From CAYRYU01 sp964428355 (GTDB taxonomy: Bacteria; Muiribacteriota; Ozemobacteria; Ozemobacterales; Ozemobacteraceae), in the NCBI GenBank assembly GCA_964428355.1, contig CAYRYU010000025.1:12909-76908 (forward strand): DNA of 64,000 nucleotides. The letters are read 5' to 3'. Positions 33,664-42,898 of the stretch are shown here, piece after piece. How positions within the stretch are numbered: position 1 is the first letter of the stretch; every line of letters starts with the position of its first letter. Made by a program: the position numbers and the translations under genes. The notes under the pieces were generated by a model. The model did no database searches. It had not been told where the DNA came from and worked only from the letters and a program-made list of their open reading frames with translations.

Positions 33664-33812
33664 ACCCCAAAGCTGGCTTCCTTCAAGGCTTCCAAAGGAG
33701 AGCGGTTTTTCGGACTCCGGGTACCTGGACGGTTCTTGGGAGCCCTATCGGGCCTCGCCCCTGGGCGGCTCTGAGCCACCGCCTCCGCCGTGAGGTTCCC
33801 CGGTTTCCGCGT

Positions 33813-34778
33813 TTACCAGAAGGGGCCGCCCATGAGGGGTTTGAAGGGGGGCATGACTTCGAACTGCGTCGAGAAACGCTTCGGATGTTCCCCCCGGAAC
33901 TCCAGCTGCGCATCCGCAAGCCCGGGGAGATGCCAACCCGCGACGCTCAGATATGGAACCAGGAATGGGTCGAACCCCATGATCCGCGCGCAAACGGAAT
34001 CCACGGCCAGGGGGTGTTTTCCAAGGGCCAGCATTCCAACGGGTTTTGGGGAACCGAGGATGGGACCGTCCCCTTCCATGCCCACGATTCCGTCGACAAT
34101 CACGTAGTGACAGGGAAGGGAGCGGGACAGGTCAAGGATGGAGTTCGAGATGCCCTTGACGTGGAGGGGGTTTTTCGGCCATCCATAGACGATCCCGGGA
34201 AGGTACCCGAAGTGATTCTTCAGGGACAACGTCAGACCCACCCAATGATGGGTTTTCATCTTGGGCATGTTGATCACGACATCGGCTTCCATAATCGGAG
34301 CGGCGACGAAGAAATGCGGGTATCCGGTTCTTCCACCCTTGTTGGGTATTTTGACCACATCCCCGTGGTTTAGGTCGAGGCACGTGACTTCCTTTGGAAG
34401 GAGCTCTCGAAGAGCGGGATGCTGGACCGAAAAAACCGGATCCCTGCGGTGGCCGGCCGCTTCACCGACCATCACCTTTTTGGCTCCGAGCCGGAGGCAG
34501 GCCTCGGCAACCTGACGGATGAGCGAGATGTCGGTGTTTATCACGCGGCCGGGATGATACTCGACGATGTTTGGTTTGAGCAGCACGGACCTGCCCCTCA
34601 GATCGAGACCGTCCGAGGTGATTATCTCCGCGAGGTCCCTGCCCACGTCCCGGGAGTAATCGGGAACGGGCAGGATGGTGACCGGACATCGGGTGCCCAG
34701 AAGGGTTCCCGCCAGGCGGCCGATTCCGACCACGGCGATTCCGCCGGCAATCCATTTCAAAAAGGTTCTTCGGTTCAC
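33813..34778 (-). CDS. DUF362 protein with Tat signal
   Basis: 321 residues. N-terminus MNRRTFLKWIAGGIAVVGIG carries the twin-arginine RRTFLK motif and hydrophobic segment, so folded export, perhaps with a cofactor, is likely. The rest is a DUF362 domain (SVLLKPNIVEYHPG, VVINMPKMKTHHWVGLTLSLKNHFG). DUF362 is often found with iron-sulfur domains; no ferredoxin cysteine motif is visible here. The ATG overlaps the stop of the upstream terpenoid-cyclase-fold protein. It ends about 150 nt after the Flp1 terminator, converging on it. Biochemical role unknown. Confidence 0.85.
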   Translation of the reverse strand: MNRRTFLKWIAGGIAVVGIGRLAGTLLGTRCPVTILPVPDYSRDVGRDLAEIITSDGLDLRGRSVLLKPNIVEYHPGRVINTDISLIRQVAEACLRLGAKKVMVGEAAGHRRDPVFSVQHPALRELLPKEVTCLDLNHGDVVKIPNKGGRTGYPHFFVAAPIMEADVVINMPKMKTHHWVGLTLSLKNHFGYLPGIVYGWPKNPLHVKGISNSILDLSRSLPCHYVIVDGIVGMEGDGPILGSPKPVGMLALGKHPLAVDSVCARIMGFDPFLVPYLSVAGWHLPGLADAQLEFRGEHPKRFSTQFEVMPPFKPLMGGPFW

Positions 34779-35686
34779 GGTTCGAAAACCTTCCTGGTGG
34801 AAGAAGCTATGATTCCAAGGCTCTGGTGGACCAGATTGAAATCCTCCGCATCGGGTGCCCGGAATTTTTCTGCCAGCAGCTGCCTTGCCCCGGAAGGGTC
34901 GCGCCCGAAGGCTTCCAGACAGATTGCGATGAGGGAAAGGGCATACAGGGATTCATCCGCCACCCGGAGGCGCGTCCATTCCGGTCTCTCTTCGGGAAGG
35001 GCGGCCTGGACATCCCGTTTTGCGACCGATGCCTCGAGGATGGCGAGGCTTTCAGCAAGATCCGCCTCAGGGACGAAACCCCGGAGTGCCAGAAGTGCGA
35101 GGGCGGTGGTATCGAAAAAGGGAAGGAGGTCCTGTTTGTAGACGGTCGCGTTGCCGTAGTTCCAGCCCCCCTTCGGGATCTTTCGGTCCATCAGGAGCTT
35201 CCGGCCCTCGACGCAGCGAGGGTGATCCCCTTTTCCTGCGAGTTTCAAGGCAAGGAGGGCCCAGGCGGTAGGCTCGACCCAGCCGAATGTCCCGGGAACC
35301 CATGCCCATCCGACCAGGGAATTGTTCTGGACGATGGAATCGGAATCGGGAAACGTGACCGATTTGAATGCGAGAAGGAAACCCACCGCTTTGTCGCGGG
35401 ATGGGATATCGCCGAGAAGGTGATGCAGTATCGCATAGTGAGGTGTGACCCAGATTCCCTCGGGTCGGATGACATGGTTCTGGCTCAACGAGCCATCGGG
35501 ATTTTCGAGGCTTTTCAGCCAGGCTCGCGATTTATCGAGGCCTGGAAACTGGAAACCGGAAACGAGGAAAGCCATCAGCGCAAGGAGCGTGGGTTCCGCA
35601 GCCGAGCCCACACCCTTGCGGTAGGAGAATCCACCGTCGGCCCCTGCCAGGCCGGTGATTTCCCTCAAACGTTCTTCGTCGGTCAT
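34775..35686 (-). CDS. Terpenoid-cyclase / prenyltransferase-fold (alpha-alpha toroid) protein
   Basis: 303 residues with repeats of the squalene-cyclase/prenyltransferase toroid: WLKSLENPDGSL, GWNYGNATVYKQDLLPFFDT, TTALALLALRGF. No DxDD motif of terpene cyclases and no signal peptide are seen, so it may be a toroid of the prenyltransferase beta-subunit type without known activity. Coupled by 4 bp to the DUF362 gene; such pairing suggests that both act on one substrate or protein. Lies between the two Flp pilin genes on the opposite strand. Confidence 0.72.
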   Translation of the reverse strand: MTDEERLREITGLAGADGGFSYRKGVGSAAEPTLLALMAFLVSGFQFPGLDKSRAWLKSLENPDGSLSQNHVIRPEGIWVTPHYAILHHLLGDIPSRDKAVGFLLAFKSVTFPDSDSIVQNNSLVGWAWVPGTFGWVEPTAWALLALKLAGKGDHPRCVEGRKLLMDRKIPKGGWNYGNATVYKQDLLPFFDTTALALLALRGFVPEADLAESLAILEASVAKRDVQAALPEERPEWTRLRVADESLYALSLIAICLEAFGRDPSGARQLLAEKFRAPDAEDFNLVHQSLGIIASSTRKVFEP

Positions 35687-35785
35687 GGATTCGTTTTCCC
35701 TGAAAGAGGACCTTTCTTTTTCCGGTTCGATAGTTTATCATCAAAATGAAAACCGGGGTAGGTTTTTGGAGTTTCCCTCGTCGAT

Positions 35786-35801
35786 TGGCATTCTTTTTGC
35801 G
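35786..35801 (+). promoter_or_regulatory. Sigma-54-type promoter of the second Flp pilin
   Basis: TGGCATTCTTTTTGCG with GG (35787-35788) and GC (35799-35800) 10 nt apart; predicted transcription start near 35812, 25 nt before the ATG. Confidence 0.75.
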
Positions 35802-35836
35802 ATCAAATCAATAACTCACCTATAGAGGATACCGAA

Positions 35837-36034
35837 ATGAAAACGAAATTTGGAATGAAAGGGAAAAAGGGGCAAGGTCTGGTCGAGTATGTGCTGTTGG
35901 TTTCCTTGATCGCCCTCGCCGCAGTAGCGGCGCTTACCTCGATGGGGTCAACGGTCAAGAGCGGCCTCATGGGGAACATCTCGACCACCCTGGATAAAGC
36001 GAACACCTCGATCACCGGTTCCACCGGTTCCTGA
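35837..36034 (+). CDS. Flp-type (type IVb) major pilin 2
   Basis: 65 residues. Cleavage after G12 leaves QGLVEY, then helix VLLVSLIALAAVAALTSM and a short polar tail ending TGSTGS. AGAGGA lies 8 nt before the ATG. It shares the GQGLVEY core and promoter type with Flp pilin 1 but differs elsewhere, so the two are old paralogues. A hairpin terminator is found 64 nt downstream. Confidence 0.92.
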   Translation: MKTKFGMKGKKGQGLVEYVLLVSLIALAAVAALTSMGSTVKSGLMGNISTTLDKANTSITGSTGS

Positions 36035-36070
36035 ACCGTTCGTAGACCCGGTTTTTCCGAGCGACCACAA

Positions 36071-38206
36071 TTGGTTTTCTCCTTCTCGTCACCCCCACAC
36101 CCGGATCGGCCTGAATTCGGCGGTCCGGGTGGTCTTTTTTCGTTCGGGCGGGAAACCGCATGGGCCATTCTGGCTTTTTTCGCCGTTTGCGCTTTGTTCT
36201 TCCCAACCCTCCCGCCCGAGGTGAACTTCAGGGAGTGGGGTGCTGATGGACCAGAGTTGGCCCTGGCTGCGGCGAACCTTGGAGTTCCGCACCCTACCGG
36301 GTATCCCGTCTGGGTCCTGGTTGCCCACCTTTTCAGCCGCATCCCAGCGGGAACCCTCTTTCAACGGATCGCGGCTCTTTCCCTTCTTTCGACCGCGACA
36401 GGGGCGGCTTTCCTGACTCTGGCCTTCCTCGGCCTCACGAGATGGCTTGGGATAGGGCTTCCCCCTGCCGGTTGTGCCTTGCTTTCCGTCATGTCTGTTT
36501 CGGGCAGGTTTCTCTGGCAATCGGCCACCATCGTCGAGGTCTACTCGTTCAAGACCTTGCTCCATTGCCTTCTTCTCGCATGGGTCTTTCGCGGGCTCCT
36601 GGGCACGCATGGGCGACCGCTCAGAAACGGCTGTATCACGGGCGTGGTCCTTGGCCTTTGTCTCTCTCATCACCTCCAGTTCATGTTTTCCCTTCCGGGG
36701 CTTTTCCTTCTTCTCGTTTTCCAACCGGAGGGTAGGAACCCGGTCTTCCTTGTTTCCGCGGTCCTGGTGACCATCGCGACGACCATCGGTTGGTATGGTT
36801 TGCTTCCGCTGTTGGGGGCCAAGGGGGGAACCGCGGTTTGGGGCGACATGGGGTCTTTTCACGGTTTGCTGGCCCACATCACAGGCAAGGAGTACCGGGG
36901 TTTCATGTTCTCGGTCGACCTCGTTTCCTGGTTCACGAAATGGACTGCCATTCCCCTCCTTCTCGCCGCCAACTGGACCTGGATCGCCGTTCCCCTCTCG
37001 GCGGGGATCCTGGTGGGCTTGCTCGCCTCATGCTTTCACGCCGGAAACGGATCCAGGAACAGGGTTTTCCTGTTCTCCTGGCTTGTTCTGATCCTCGTTC
37101 CCTCGGGGTTGAATCTGCAGTATTCCATTCCAGACGTCGAGATCTATTTCAACGATGTCTTCGTTTCTTTTTCGCTGGTCTTTTCGGTGGCTGCAGGATG
37201 GCTCTGGAACCGCCTCCAAGGGGGGAGGGGCGGCAAGCCGGCCGCTCTGGGGGTCCTGGGAGTGATCCTTGTAGGAGCGACGATCGGGATCAACATCCCA
37301 GGCAGGTTCACGGAATTTCGTCTCGCCAGGGCTCCCGAACCGGCATTCCTGAGGACGAACTCGATGGCGAGGTCTCTACAGGAAAGCCGGCGGATGGCTT
37401 TTGTCCGGGGAGGCGGTTTCATGTTCCTGCTTAGGTACTCATGCCACCTGGTCGATCCTCTTCTGGAAAGCCGGGTTTTCAGCCTGGACCTCGCCCGCCT
37501 CCGTTGGTACAGGGAACGTTTCCGGGATCGCCTCGCCGGGGAGGGTTTTTCCCCCCTTCCGGAACGGGATGAAGAACTCTCTCCCAAGGAAATCGATGAC
37601 TGGGCGCGGAATGCCTGGGCGAGCTTCCCTGAGAGAATCGCATTCGCGGCCCCCCTCGAACCGAGGGATGCCCTCCCCAGGGATGTGACCCTGAAAGGAG
37701 GTTGGTTCGTCAGGGAGAGTCCTGCTTCATCCTCTTGGGTTCCGGCAACCTTCGTAACCTTTGCGCCCGCGTCGACCAGGTCCCGGGATTTCCCCGCTTT
37801 CGCCGGTTGGCAGCCCTGTATCGTGAAATGTCAGACCGGGCAGGTTTTCGACCTCAGGTCCGACTCCACCGAACCAGGCGGTCCCAAGCTGCTCATGGCC
37901 ACCTCCCCTCTCGAAATCTCTTTCCCGGAACCTGTCAGCGAGTTGTCTTTCCTGGCGATCCGTACCGGGTCAGGACCTTGCCGGCTGGGGTTATCGTCCC
38001 CCGATCTCGCTTCGGGGGCCAACCTTCCGGATCTTTCGTTCCCATTCCAGGACGACCTGATCGATGACCAGTCGGCTTCGATGACCCTGGGGGCGATCCC
38101 CCCCGTCGATCTTGCCCTCGGGAAGCGGATTTCGGCGGGGAAGCTGGAAATCACCCTTTCTGATGGCGCCCCTCTGATGGTCCTGGGAATCGCGGGAAAG
38201 CCATGA
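36071..38206 (+). CDS. DUF2723-type GT-C membrane glycosyltransferase
   Basis: Up to 711 residues from a TTG at 36071; the true start may be downstream because a terminator hairpin overlaps codons 10-23. The first TM is about 28-45 (AWAILAFFAVCALFF), followed by the family loop EWGADGPELALAAANLGVPHPTGYP, an acidic first loop plus HPxGYP, then about ten more TM helices and a 250-residue C-terminal extracytoplasmic domain. DUF2723 proteins are predicted dolichol- or polyprenyl-phosphate-sugar-dependent transferases. The stop overlaps the next GT-C-like gene (ATGA). Pilin or surface-glycan modification is possible from context only. Confidence 0.8.
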   Translation: MVFSFSSPPHPDRPEFGGPGGLFSFGRETAWAILAFFAVCALFFPTLPPEVNFREWGADGPELALAAANLGVPHPTGYPVWVLVAHLFSRIPAGTLFQRIAALSLLSTATGAAFLTLAFLGLTRWLGIGLPPAGCALLSVMSVSGRFLWQSATIVEVYSFKTLLHCLLLAWVFRGLLGTHGRPLRNGCITGVVLGLCLSHHLQFMFSLPGLFLLLVFQPEGRNPVFLVSAVLVTIATTIGWYGLLPLLGAKGGTAVWGDMGSFHGLLAHITGKEYRGFMFSVDLVSWFTKWTAIPLLLAANWTWIAVPLSAGILVGLLASCFHAGNGSRNRVFLFSWLVLILVPSGLNLQYSIPDVEIYFNDVFVSFSLVFSVAAGWLWNRLQGGRGGKPAALGVLGVILVGATIGINIPGRFTEFRLARAPEPAFLRTNSMARSLQESRRMAFVRGGGFMFLLRYSCHLVDPLLESRVFSLDLARLRWYRERFRDRLAGEGFSPLPERDEELSPKEIDDWARNAWASFPERIAFAAPLEPRDALPRDVTLKGGWFVRESPASSSWVPATFVTFAPASTRSRDFPAFAGWQPCIVKCQTGQVFDLRSDSTEPGGPKLLMATSPLEISFPEPVSELSFLAIRTGSGPCRLGLSSPDLASGANLPDLSFPFQDDLIDDQSASMTLGAIPPVDLALGKRISAGKLEITLSDGAPLMVLGIAGKP
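36098..36140 (+). terminator. Hairpin terminator of Flp pilin 2
   Basis: CACCCGGA (36098-36105) pairs with TCCGGGTG (36124-36131), with an inner GCC/GGC pairing, followed by GTC and six T. It lies inside the first codons assigned to the next gene, so that gene's start is doubtful or depends on read-through. Confidence 0.7.
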
Positions 38207-39750
38207 ACCGCAACAGTGGGCGGATATGGCTTTTCCTGGCCTCCAACCTCTTTTTTCTTTTGTTCGCCTACGGAGGAATCCGCTCTCCTGACGGAGAGAT
38301 CGTTTTCAGAACAGGTGTTTCCCTCGTGAGGACGGGCTCCTGGGCGGTCGAGGATGGACTGGAATGGAAGGATTTCGGGCTGTCTCCGGGTATCGATGGA
38401 AAACGCTATTCGATTTTCGGCCCCGGCCACGTTCTTCTGGCCTACCCTGTTTTCGCCCTTGCAGAAGGGATCACCGCCTCGCAATGTCCTGACCTGCTCC
38501 AAAGGCTCGTCTCACCCAGCCACTTCCTCGGGGAAGGCCTGGGCCAGTTTGTCGGGGGGCGAAGGCCGGAGCCTTTCGATCAGCATTTCAAACGCTCCAT
38601 CGTTGCCATCTGGAATGTTCCAGTGGCTTCCCTGGCGGTTCTGGCGTTTGAGTCCGTCGTGTTCTCCCTCATCGGATCGGTCTTCGCAGCCCGGCTTCTC
38701 GCGGTTCTTCTCGGTTTCGGGACCTGCTTTCTCGCCTACTCGGGGACTTTCTTCGCCGAACCGCTGGTTACACTCCTGCTGCTCATCTCGTTCAAGCTCC
38801 TCATCGAGGCTTCAAGGGGGAAGGGGATCAAAGGGCCTGTTTTTTCCGGCCTTTCAGGGCTTGTTCTCGGAATAGCCGTTACTACACACATCACCGCGAT
38901 CCTGTCCTTTCCCTTTTTCGCTCTAATGGCTTTCCTTGGAACTGGCGGCTTTCCCGGGAAGGAGAACATTCTCTGGAGGAACGGGGTTGTTTTCATCCTG
39001 GCCTGCTCAATCCCCCTGGCTCTCTTGGGCTGGTTCAACCTCGTAAGGTTCGGAAGCATGATCGAGACCGGAAGGTCGGTCCCGGGATTGTCTCCCGAGG
39101 TCGGATATGGAACATTCGCCGACCCCGTCGAGGGTGTGCTCGGACTGCTTTTCAGTTTTGGAAAGGGCCTGATCTGGTATTCCCCTCTGGCATTTGCGGG
39201 AATCCTTTTCATCCGCAGGTTCTACAGGGAGTTCCCCATCCCGGGGCTCGTTCTTCCTCTCATGGTTCTGGCGCGACTGCTCTTCATCGGATCGAGATCC
39301 GATTGGCAGGGCGGTTTCTCCCTTGGACCGCGATATCTGGTTCCCGTCTTTCCCTTCATGCTCCTCCCCCTCGCCCCCCTTGCCGCGATGGAGGATTCCC
39401 AGGATGGAGCGGGCCAGGATGTTCGGGATGGCGCTCCGGCGGGATGGTTTGCCGTGGCGGTGATGGCATTCGCCCAGCAGGCTTCATTCGCGCTCTTCGA
39501 GGTATTCACGCATCTGCACGTCGTCAGGAAGTTTTGCGCCGAATCCATGGATCCGGCGGCGTTCTATGGGTTCGCATACTCCACCTGGGAAACCGCGCCA
39601 TTCGTCAATGTCCTGTCCGGAAGGCCAGCCTCCGCGATACTGCGCCTGACCGGCCTTCCGAATCAGTTCCTCTGGCCTCTCGCCGTGGTCGCAGGCGCCT
39701 TTTTCATCCGCCTCTTCCTTGCCCGGGGAAAAACGTGCGGGGAATCGTGA
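38203..39750 (+). CDS. Polytopic membrane protein, GT-C-like
   Basis: 515 residues with about ten predicted TM helices. The first loop has SPDGEIVFRTGVSLV and GIDGKRYSIFGPGHVLLAYP, the acidic-loop pattern found in mannosyltransferase-like GT-C proteins. No exact family is recognised. It overlaps both neighbours by 3-4 bp, in an apparent operon of three GT-C-like genes. Confidence 0.72.
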   Translation: MNRNSGRIWLFLASNLFFLLFAYGGIRSPDGEIVFRTGVSLVRTGSWAVEDGLEWKDFGLSPGIDGKRYSIFGPGHVLLAYPVFALAEGITASQCPDLLQRLVSPSHFLGEGLGQFVGGRRPEPFDQHFKRSIVAIWNVPVASLAVLAFESVVFSLIGSVFAARLLAVLLGFGTCFLAYSGTFFAEPLVTLLLLISFKLLIEASRGKGIKGPVFSGLSGLVLGIAVTTHITAILSFPFFALMAFLGTGGFPGKENILWRNGVVFILACSIPLALLGWFNLVRFGSMIETGRSVPGLSPEVGYGTFADPVEGVLGLLFSFGKGLIWYSPLAFAGILFIRRFYREFPIPGLVLPLMVLARLLFIGSRSDWQGGFSLGPRYLVPVFPFMLLPLAPLAAMEDSQDGAGQDVRDGAPAGWFAVAVMAFAQQASFALFEVFTHLHVVRKFCAESMDPAAFYGFAYSTWETAPFVNVLSGRPASAILRLTGLPNQFLWPLAVVAGAFFIRLFLARGKTCGES

Positions 39751-41264
39751 TGGGGCAGGGGGGGGGAAAGCTTCTCCCGGGCTCGAACCGGACGCACCTT
39801 CGCCTTGTTGCCGCGGCAGGTGTCTTTCAGCTGATACTGGCTTTCCACATGCTGGGGTCATTCTGGATCGATCCCCAATCCAGCATCGATGCCTCGTATT
39901 ACCATATCCTCGCCTCGAGGCTCAAAGCCGGCCTGGGTTTCACAGAGCCCTTCGTCTGGAACTTCCTGAAGGAGTATCCCTCGCTGACCCACCCAATCGA
40001 CTACTGGATGCCTCTGGCGGGACTCTTTTACCGAGGCGGGAAAAAGGTCTTTCCTGGATATCCGGAGGTTTTCCTCAACCGTTTCATCTGGGCCGCTCTA
40101 TCGACCTGGGTTTTTCTCGAGGCCCTGGGCCGGTGCGGATCCTGGGCCATCGGCCTGTTCGCGGCAGTGTGCCTCGGATGCGGAGGGAAGTTCGGCTACT
40201 ACGTTTCGACGACGGACAACATCGCGCTTTATGCAAGCCTGGGGTTGCTATTCTTTTCGGATCTTCCTCGTCCCGACTCCGTCGGAAGGAGTTTCAGGCT
40301 GGGGCTGACTTCCGGCTTGATGGCCCTGACCAGGATCGAGGGTTTGATATTCGGGGCCTTCGCCCTTGCCTTCTCCCTTTTCAGAGGCTCCAGGGCTTTT
40401 ACCATGCTGCTTCTCGCGGCCTCACTCTCATTGGTTCTCGCCCCGTGGTGTGCAAGGAACATGCGGGAGATCGGGGTCATCTGGCCATCGAATCGGGACT
40501 CGCTGTTCCTCCAGGAATACAACGACCTTTTCCGCCCCGATGCTCCGCGGGGGGCGGATGCCTTTCTGAGCCGGGGTTGGGGGTGGATCGCGGAGCAGAA
40601 ATTTTCTGCCCTTCGCCGAAACCTGCTCGAGTTTTTCTTCGTCCCGTTCCACCTGATTCTCTTTCCGTTCTTCCTCGCTGGGCTTGCGGAACTCCCGGGA
40701 AGATGGCCATTCATGGGACTTTTCACGGTAATGTGGCTCCTCAACGGCTTGCTGTTCAGCGTCCAGAGCGTCCATGGAACCGCCTTCCACATCACCGCGG
40801 CGTTTTTCCCCCACATCTCTCTGACGACCGCGCTCGGAATTAGAAACCTTTTGAACCGGATCTTCCCCGGACAGCCCCGGAAACCCGTTCGGATTATGGC
40901 CGGCGTCTTCTCCCTCTTCGTTCTGGGCTTTTCGATCGCATCGGGAGCGGCTATCCGCGATTCCTACGACTCCACCAACAAACCCTACCGCGACCTTCTG
41001 CGGGAAGCCCGCTTGAATTCCGACTATGGGACGACAGGAACACATCACCCCATACTCGTCCATCTCCTGTCGGGCCGGCCCACCATCTGCATTTCCCCCT
41101 CGGGGGCCCCATCGCCCTTTTTGATGGCCGACCGGTACGGAATGGGAAGTCTGATACTGGACAACCGGTATCCGATCCCGTCTTCTGCCGAAATCGCTTC
41201 TTCCGGTTGGAAAACGGTTTCGTCGACCACCTGCCTGCTTCTCCTGAAAAGGCCCGCCGGGTGA
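39750..41264 (+). CDS. Polytopic membrane protein, GT-C-like (paralogue of 42895-44400)
   Basis: 504 residues from the ATG at 39750 (TGATG overlap; GTG 39747 possible). About nine to ten TM helices. The first loop reads SIDASYYHILASRL, then GFTEPFVWNFLKEYP and LTHPIDYWMPL, matching the minus-strand protein at 42895-44400 (SLDSSYYHLVAERL, GFTEPFIWYHLREFD, LTHPLDYWQPL). Such conserved Asp/His/Tyr loops are expected at the GT-C active site. Donor and acceptor unknown. The stop lies in an 18-bp tandem repeat. Confidence 0.75.
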   Translation: MGQGGGKLLPGSNRTHLRLVAAAGVFQLILAFHMLGSFWIDPQSSIDASYYHILASRLKAGLGFTEPFVWNFLKEYPSLTHPIDYWMPLAGLFYRGGKKVFPGYPEVFLNRFIWAALSTWVFLEALGRCGSWAIGLFAAVCLGCGGKFGYYVSTTDNIALYASLGLLFFSDLPRPDSVGRSFRLGLTSGLMALTRIEGLIFGAFALAFSLFRGSRAFTMLLLAASLSLVLAPWCARNMREIGVIWPSNRDSLFLQEYNDLFRPDAPRGADAFLSRGWGWIAEQKFSALRRNLLEFFFVPFHLILFPFFLAGLAELPGRWPFMGLFTVMWLLNGLLFSVQSVHGTAFHITAAFFPHISLTTALGIRNLLNRIFPGQPRKPVRIMAGVFSLFVLGFSIASGAAIRDSYDSTNKPYRDLLREARLNSDYGTTGTHHPILVHLLSGRPTICISPSGAPSPFLMADRYGMGSLILDNRYPIPSSAEIASSGWKTVSSTTCLLLLKRPAG

Positions 41265-41293
41265 GAAAGGCCCGCCGGGTGAGAAAGGCCCGC
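41248..41293. repeat. 18-bp tandem repeat (2.6 copies) at convergent gene ends
   Basis: AAAGGCCCGCCGGGTGAG at 41248-41265 and 41266-41283, then ten bases of a third copy. The first unit contains the stop codon of the plus-strand GT-C gene. Each unit has a CCCG-C-CGGG dyad, so it may also slow transcription between the convergent genes. Confidence 0.9.
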
Positions 41294-41308
41294 GCCCACG
41301 TCCAAAAG

Positions 41309-42898
41309 TCAGGGGCGGATGGGGATGGTCTTCCACCCTTCTCTCGCGATCATCCGCTCCATCGCAGGATGCCGGTTCAGATACAGGCAGATCATCACCC
41401 TGTCCTTCCGGACGGGAACCGCGACCATCACGGCATCCCCCGGAAAGGTGTCGGTGGGGGAGACCGGAAGGAACATCCGCTTGAAATCTTCGCGGACGAC
41501 CCGGGCTGGAACCTCCTCGGGCGTGGCAAGCCAGGGATCGCCGATCACGAGGGTTACGGACCGCCCGACAAGATATGGAAGCGTGGCCCTCCTCTGGTGG
41601 CCCGGCATCAACCCTTCGATGACTCCGTTTCGAGCGACCCATCTGTCGTTGAGCCCCAGCATGTCGATGGTCTCGAGTTTCGAGTAAAATGGAATTGCCC
41701 CGGCGGGGGTGGTCGAAATCCGGAAACCGGGTTCCCCGCCGAATGCGCTGCCCAGGAATTTCCCGATGCCGCTCCAGTCCTCTCCGGAGGAGGAGACATA
41801 CTCGTGCAGTTCGGCGGTTCCCTGGATTCCGTAGTTCGTTATCGTGAGCCCCCATGCGACCGCATGGTGGATCGACCCGATGAAGAACAGTGTAAGGAAG
41901 GCCCTTCGCAGTTTCTCATCCGACACGTGGTCGAAAATCACACTGCAGAAAAGGAGAGCCATGAAAGGCCAGACGGGAACCATGAAGCGGAACTCCATGA
42001 AGTCGCCTCCGACCTTGACCACGAAAGCCACCCAGAGGAGTATGAACTGGAGGAGGATCGACCTGGGGCCCGACCAGTCCCTTGTGTAGCGTTCCCAGGG
42101 GGCCACGCTGAGCGCCATGAAAAAGTGGAAGAAGAGAAGGTAGGAAAGGAAGAACGCGTAAACGAAATGGAAACCCACCACCAGGGAGGGGTTCGTCCCG
42201 ACTTTGGTGTAAAAGGTGTTCGGAAGAGGATCTCCGTAAAACCATTGCATCCCCGCCATCCAGCCCGCGACGGTTCCGAAAAAGAGGGCGGAAAACCAGC
42301 CCAGCCTCGCGAACCTGCCCTCCCGCAACAACCTGAGGGCCACATGTCCCCAGATGAGCGCACCCCAGAGACCCGAATCGGGCCTTGTCAGGAACGCCGC
42401 TGCCAGGATTGCTGAAAGACCGAGAAGCGATTCGGGGGATTCCCGCCCCTCGTTGGAAATGGCGAAGAAAACCTCGGTTCCCCAAATGAACAGGGCCGCC
42501 TGAAGCTGCGTCTCGAGACCCCCGGTCGCATAGGACAGGAAAGAGAAATTTGTACCGACGACGACCATTCCCATCAGTGCCCGTCCGTCATCGGAAAACA
42601 ACCGCTGCCCCAACCTGAAACAGCCGATCAGGGACGCCCCGAAGGAAAGAAGACCCAAGGCCCAGGAAAAGCCGATCGGATCGAAGCCCACCCGTATGCC
42701 AAAGGCGATCAGGATCGTCCAGAGAAGATTCGTGAATCCCGCAACCCTTTCCCCGGGGTTGAAAACAAGCCCCTCTCCACGCACAAGGTTTTCCGCGTAC
42801 CGGAATGATATGAAGGCATCGTCCTGGATGAATCTGGCCGACCAGGCAAGAAGGAGAAGGGCGGAAAAAACGAGCCAGAAACGTGCCTTCGGGTTCAC
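41309..42898 (-). CDS. Polytopic membrane protein, GT-C-like
   Basis: 529 residues, about ten TM helices. The first loop IQDDAFISFRYAENLVRGEG with NPGERVAGFTNLLW is the well-known pattern of bacterial GT-C proteins with the catalytic DD pair. Substrates unknown. The ATG overlaps the stop of the upstream GT-C gene (minus strand) by 4 bp, so the two minus-strand genes form an operon converging on the three plus-strand ones. Confidence 0.78.
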   Translation of the reverse strand: MNPKARFWLVFSALLLLAWSARFIQDDAFISFRYAENLVRGEGLVFNPGERVAGFTNLLWTILIAFGIRVGFDPIGFSWALGLLSFGASLIGCFRLGQRLFSDDGRALMGMVVVGTNFSFLSYATGGLETQLQAALFIWGTEVFFAISNEGRESPESLLGLSAILAAAFLTRPDSGLWGALIWGHVALRLLREGRFARLGWFSALFFGTVAGWMAGMQWFYGDPLPNTFYTKVGTNPSLVVGFHFVYAFFLSYLLFFHFFMALSVAPWERYTRDWSGPRSILLQFILLWVAFVVKVGGDFMEFRFMVPVWPFMALLFCSVIFDHVSDEKLRRAFLTLFFIGSIHHAVAWGLTITNYGIQGTAELHEYVSSSGEDWSGIGKFLGSAFGGEPGFRISTTPAGAIPFYSKLETIDMLGLNDRWVARNGVIEGLMPGHQRRATLPYLVGRSVTLVIGDPWLATPEEVPARVVREDFKRMFLPVSPTDTFPGDAVMVAVPVRKDRVMICLYLNRHPAMERMIAREGWKTIPIRP

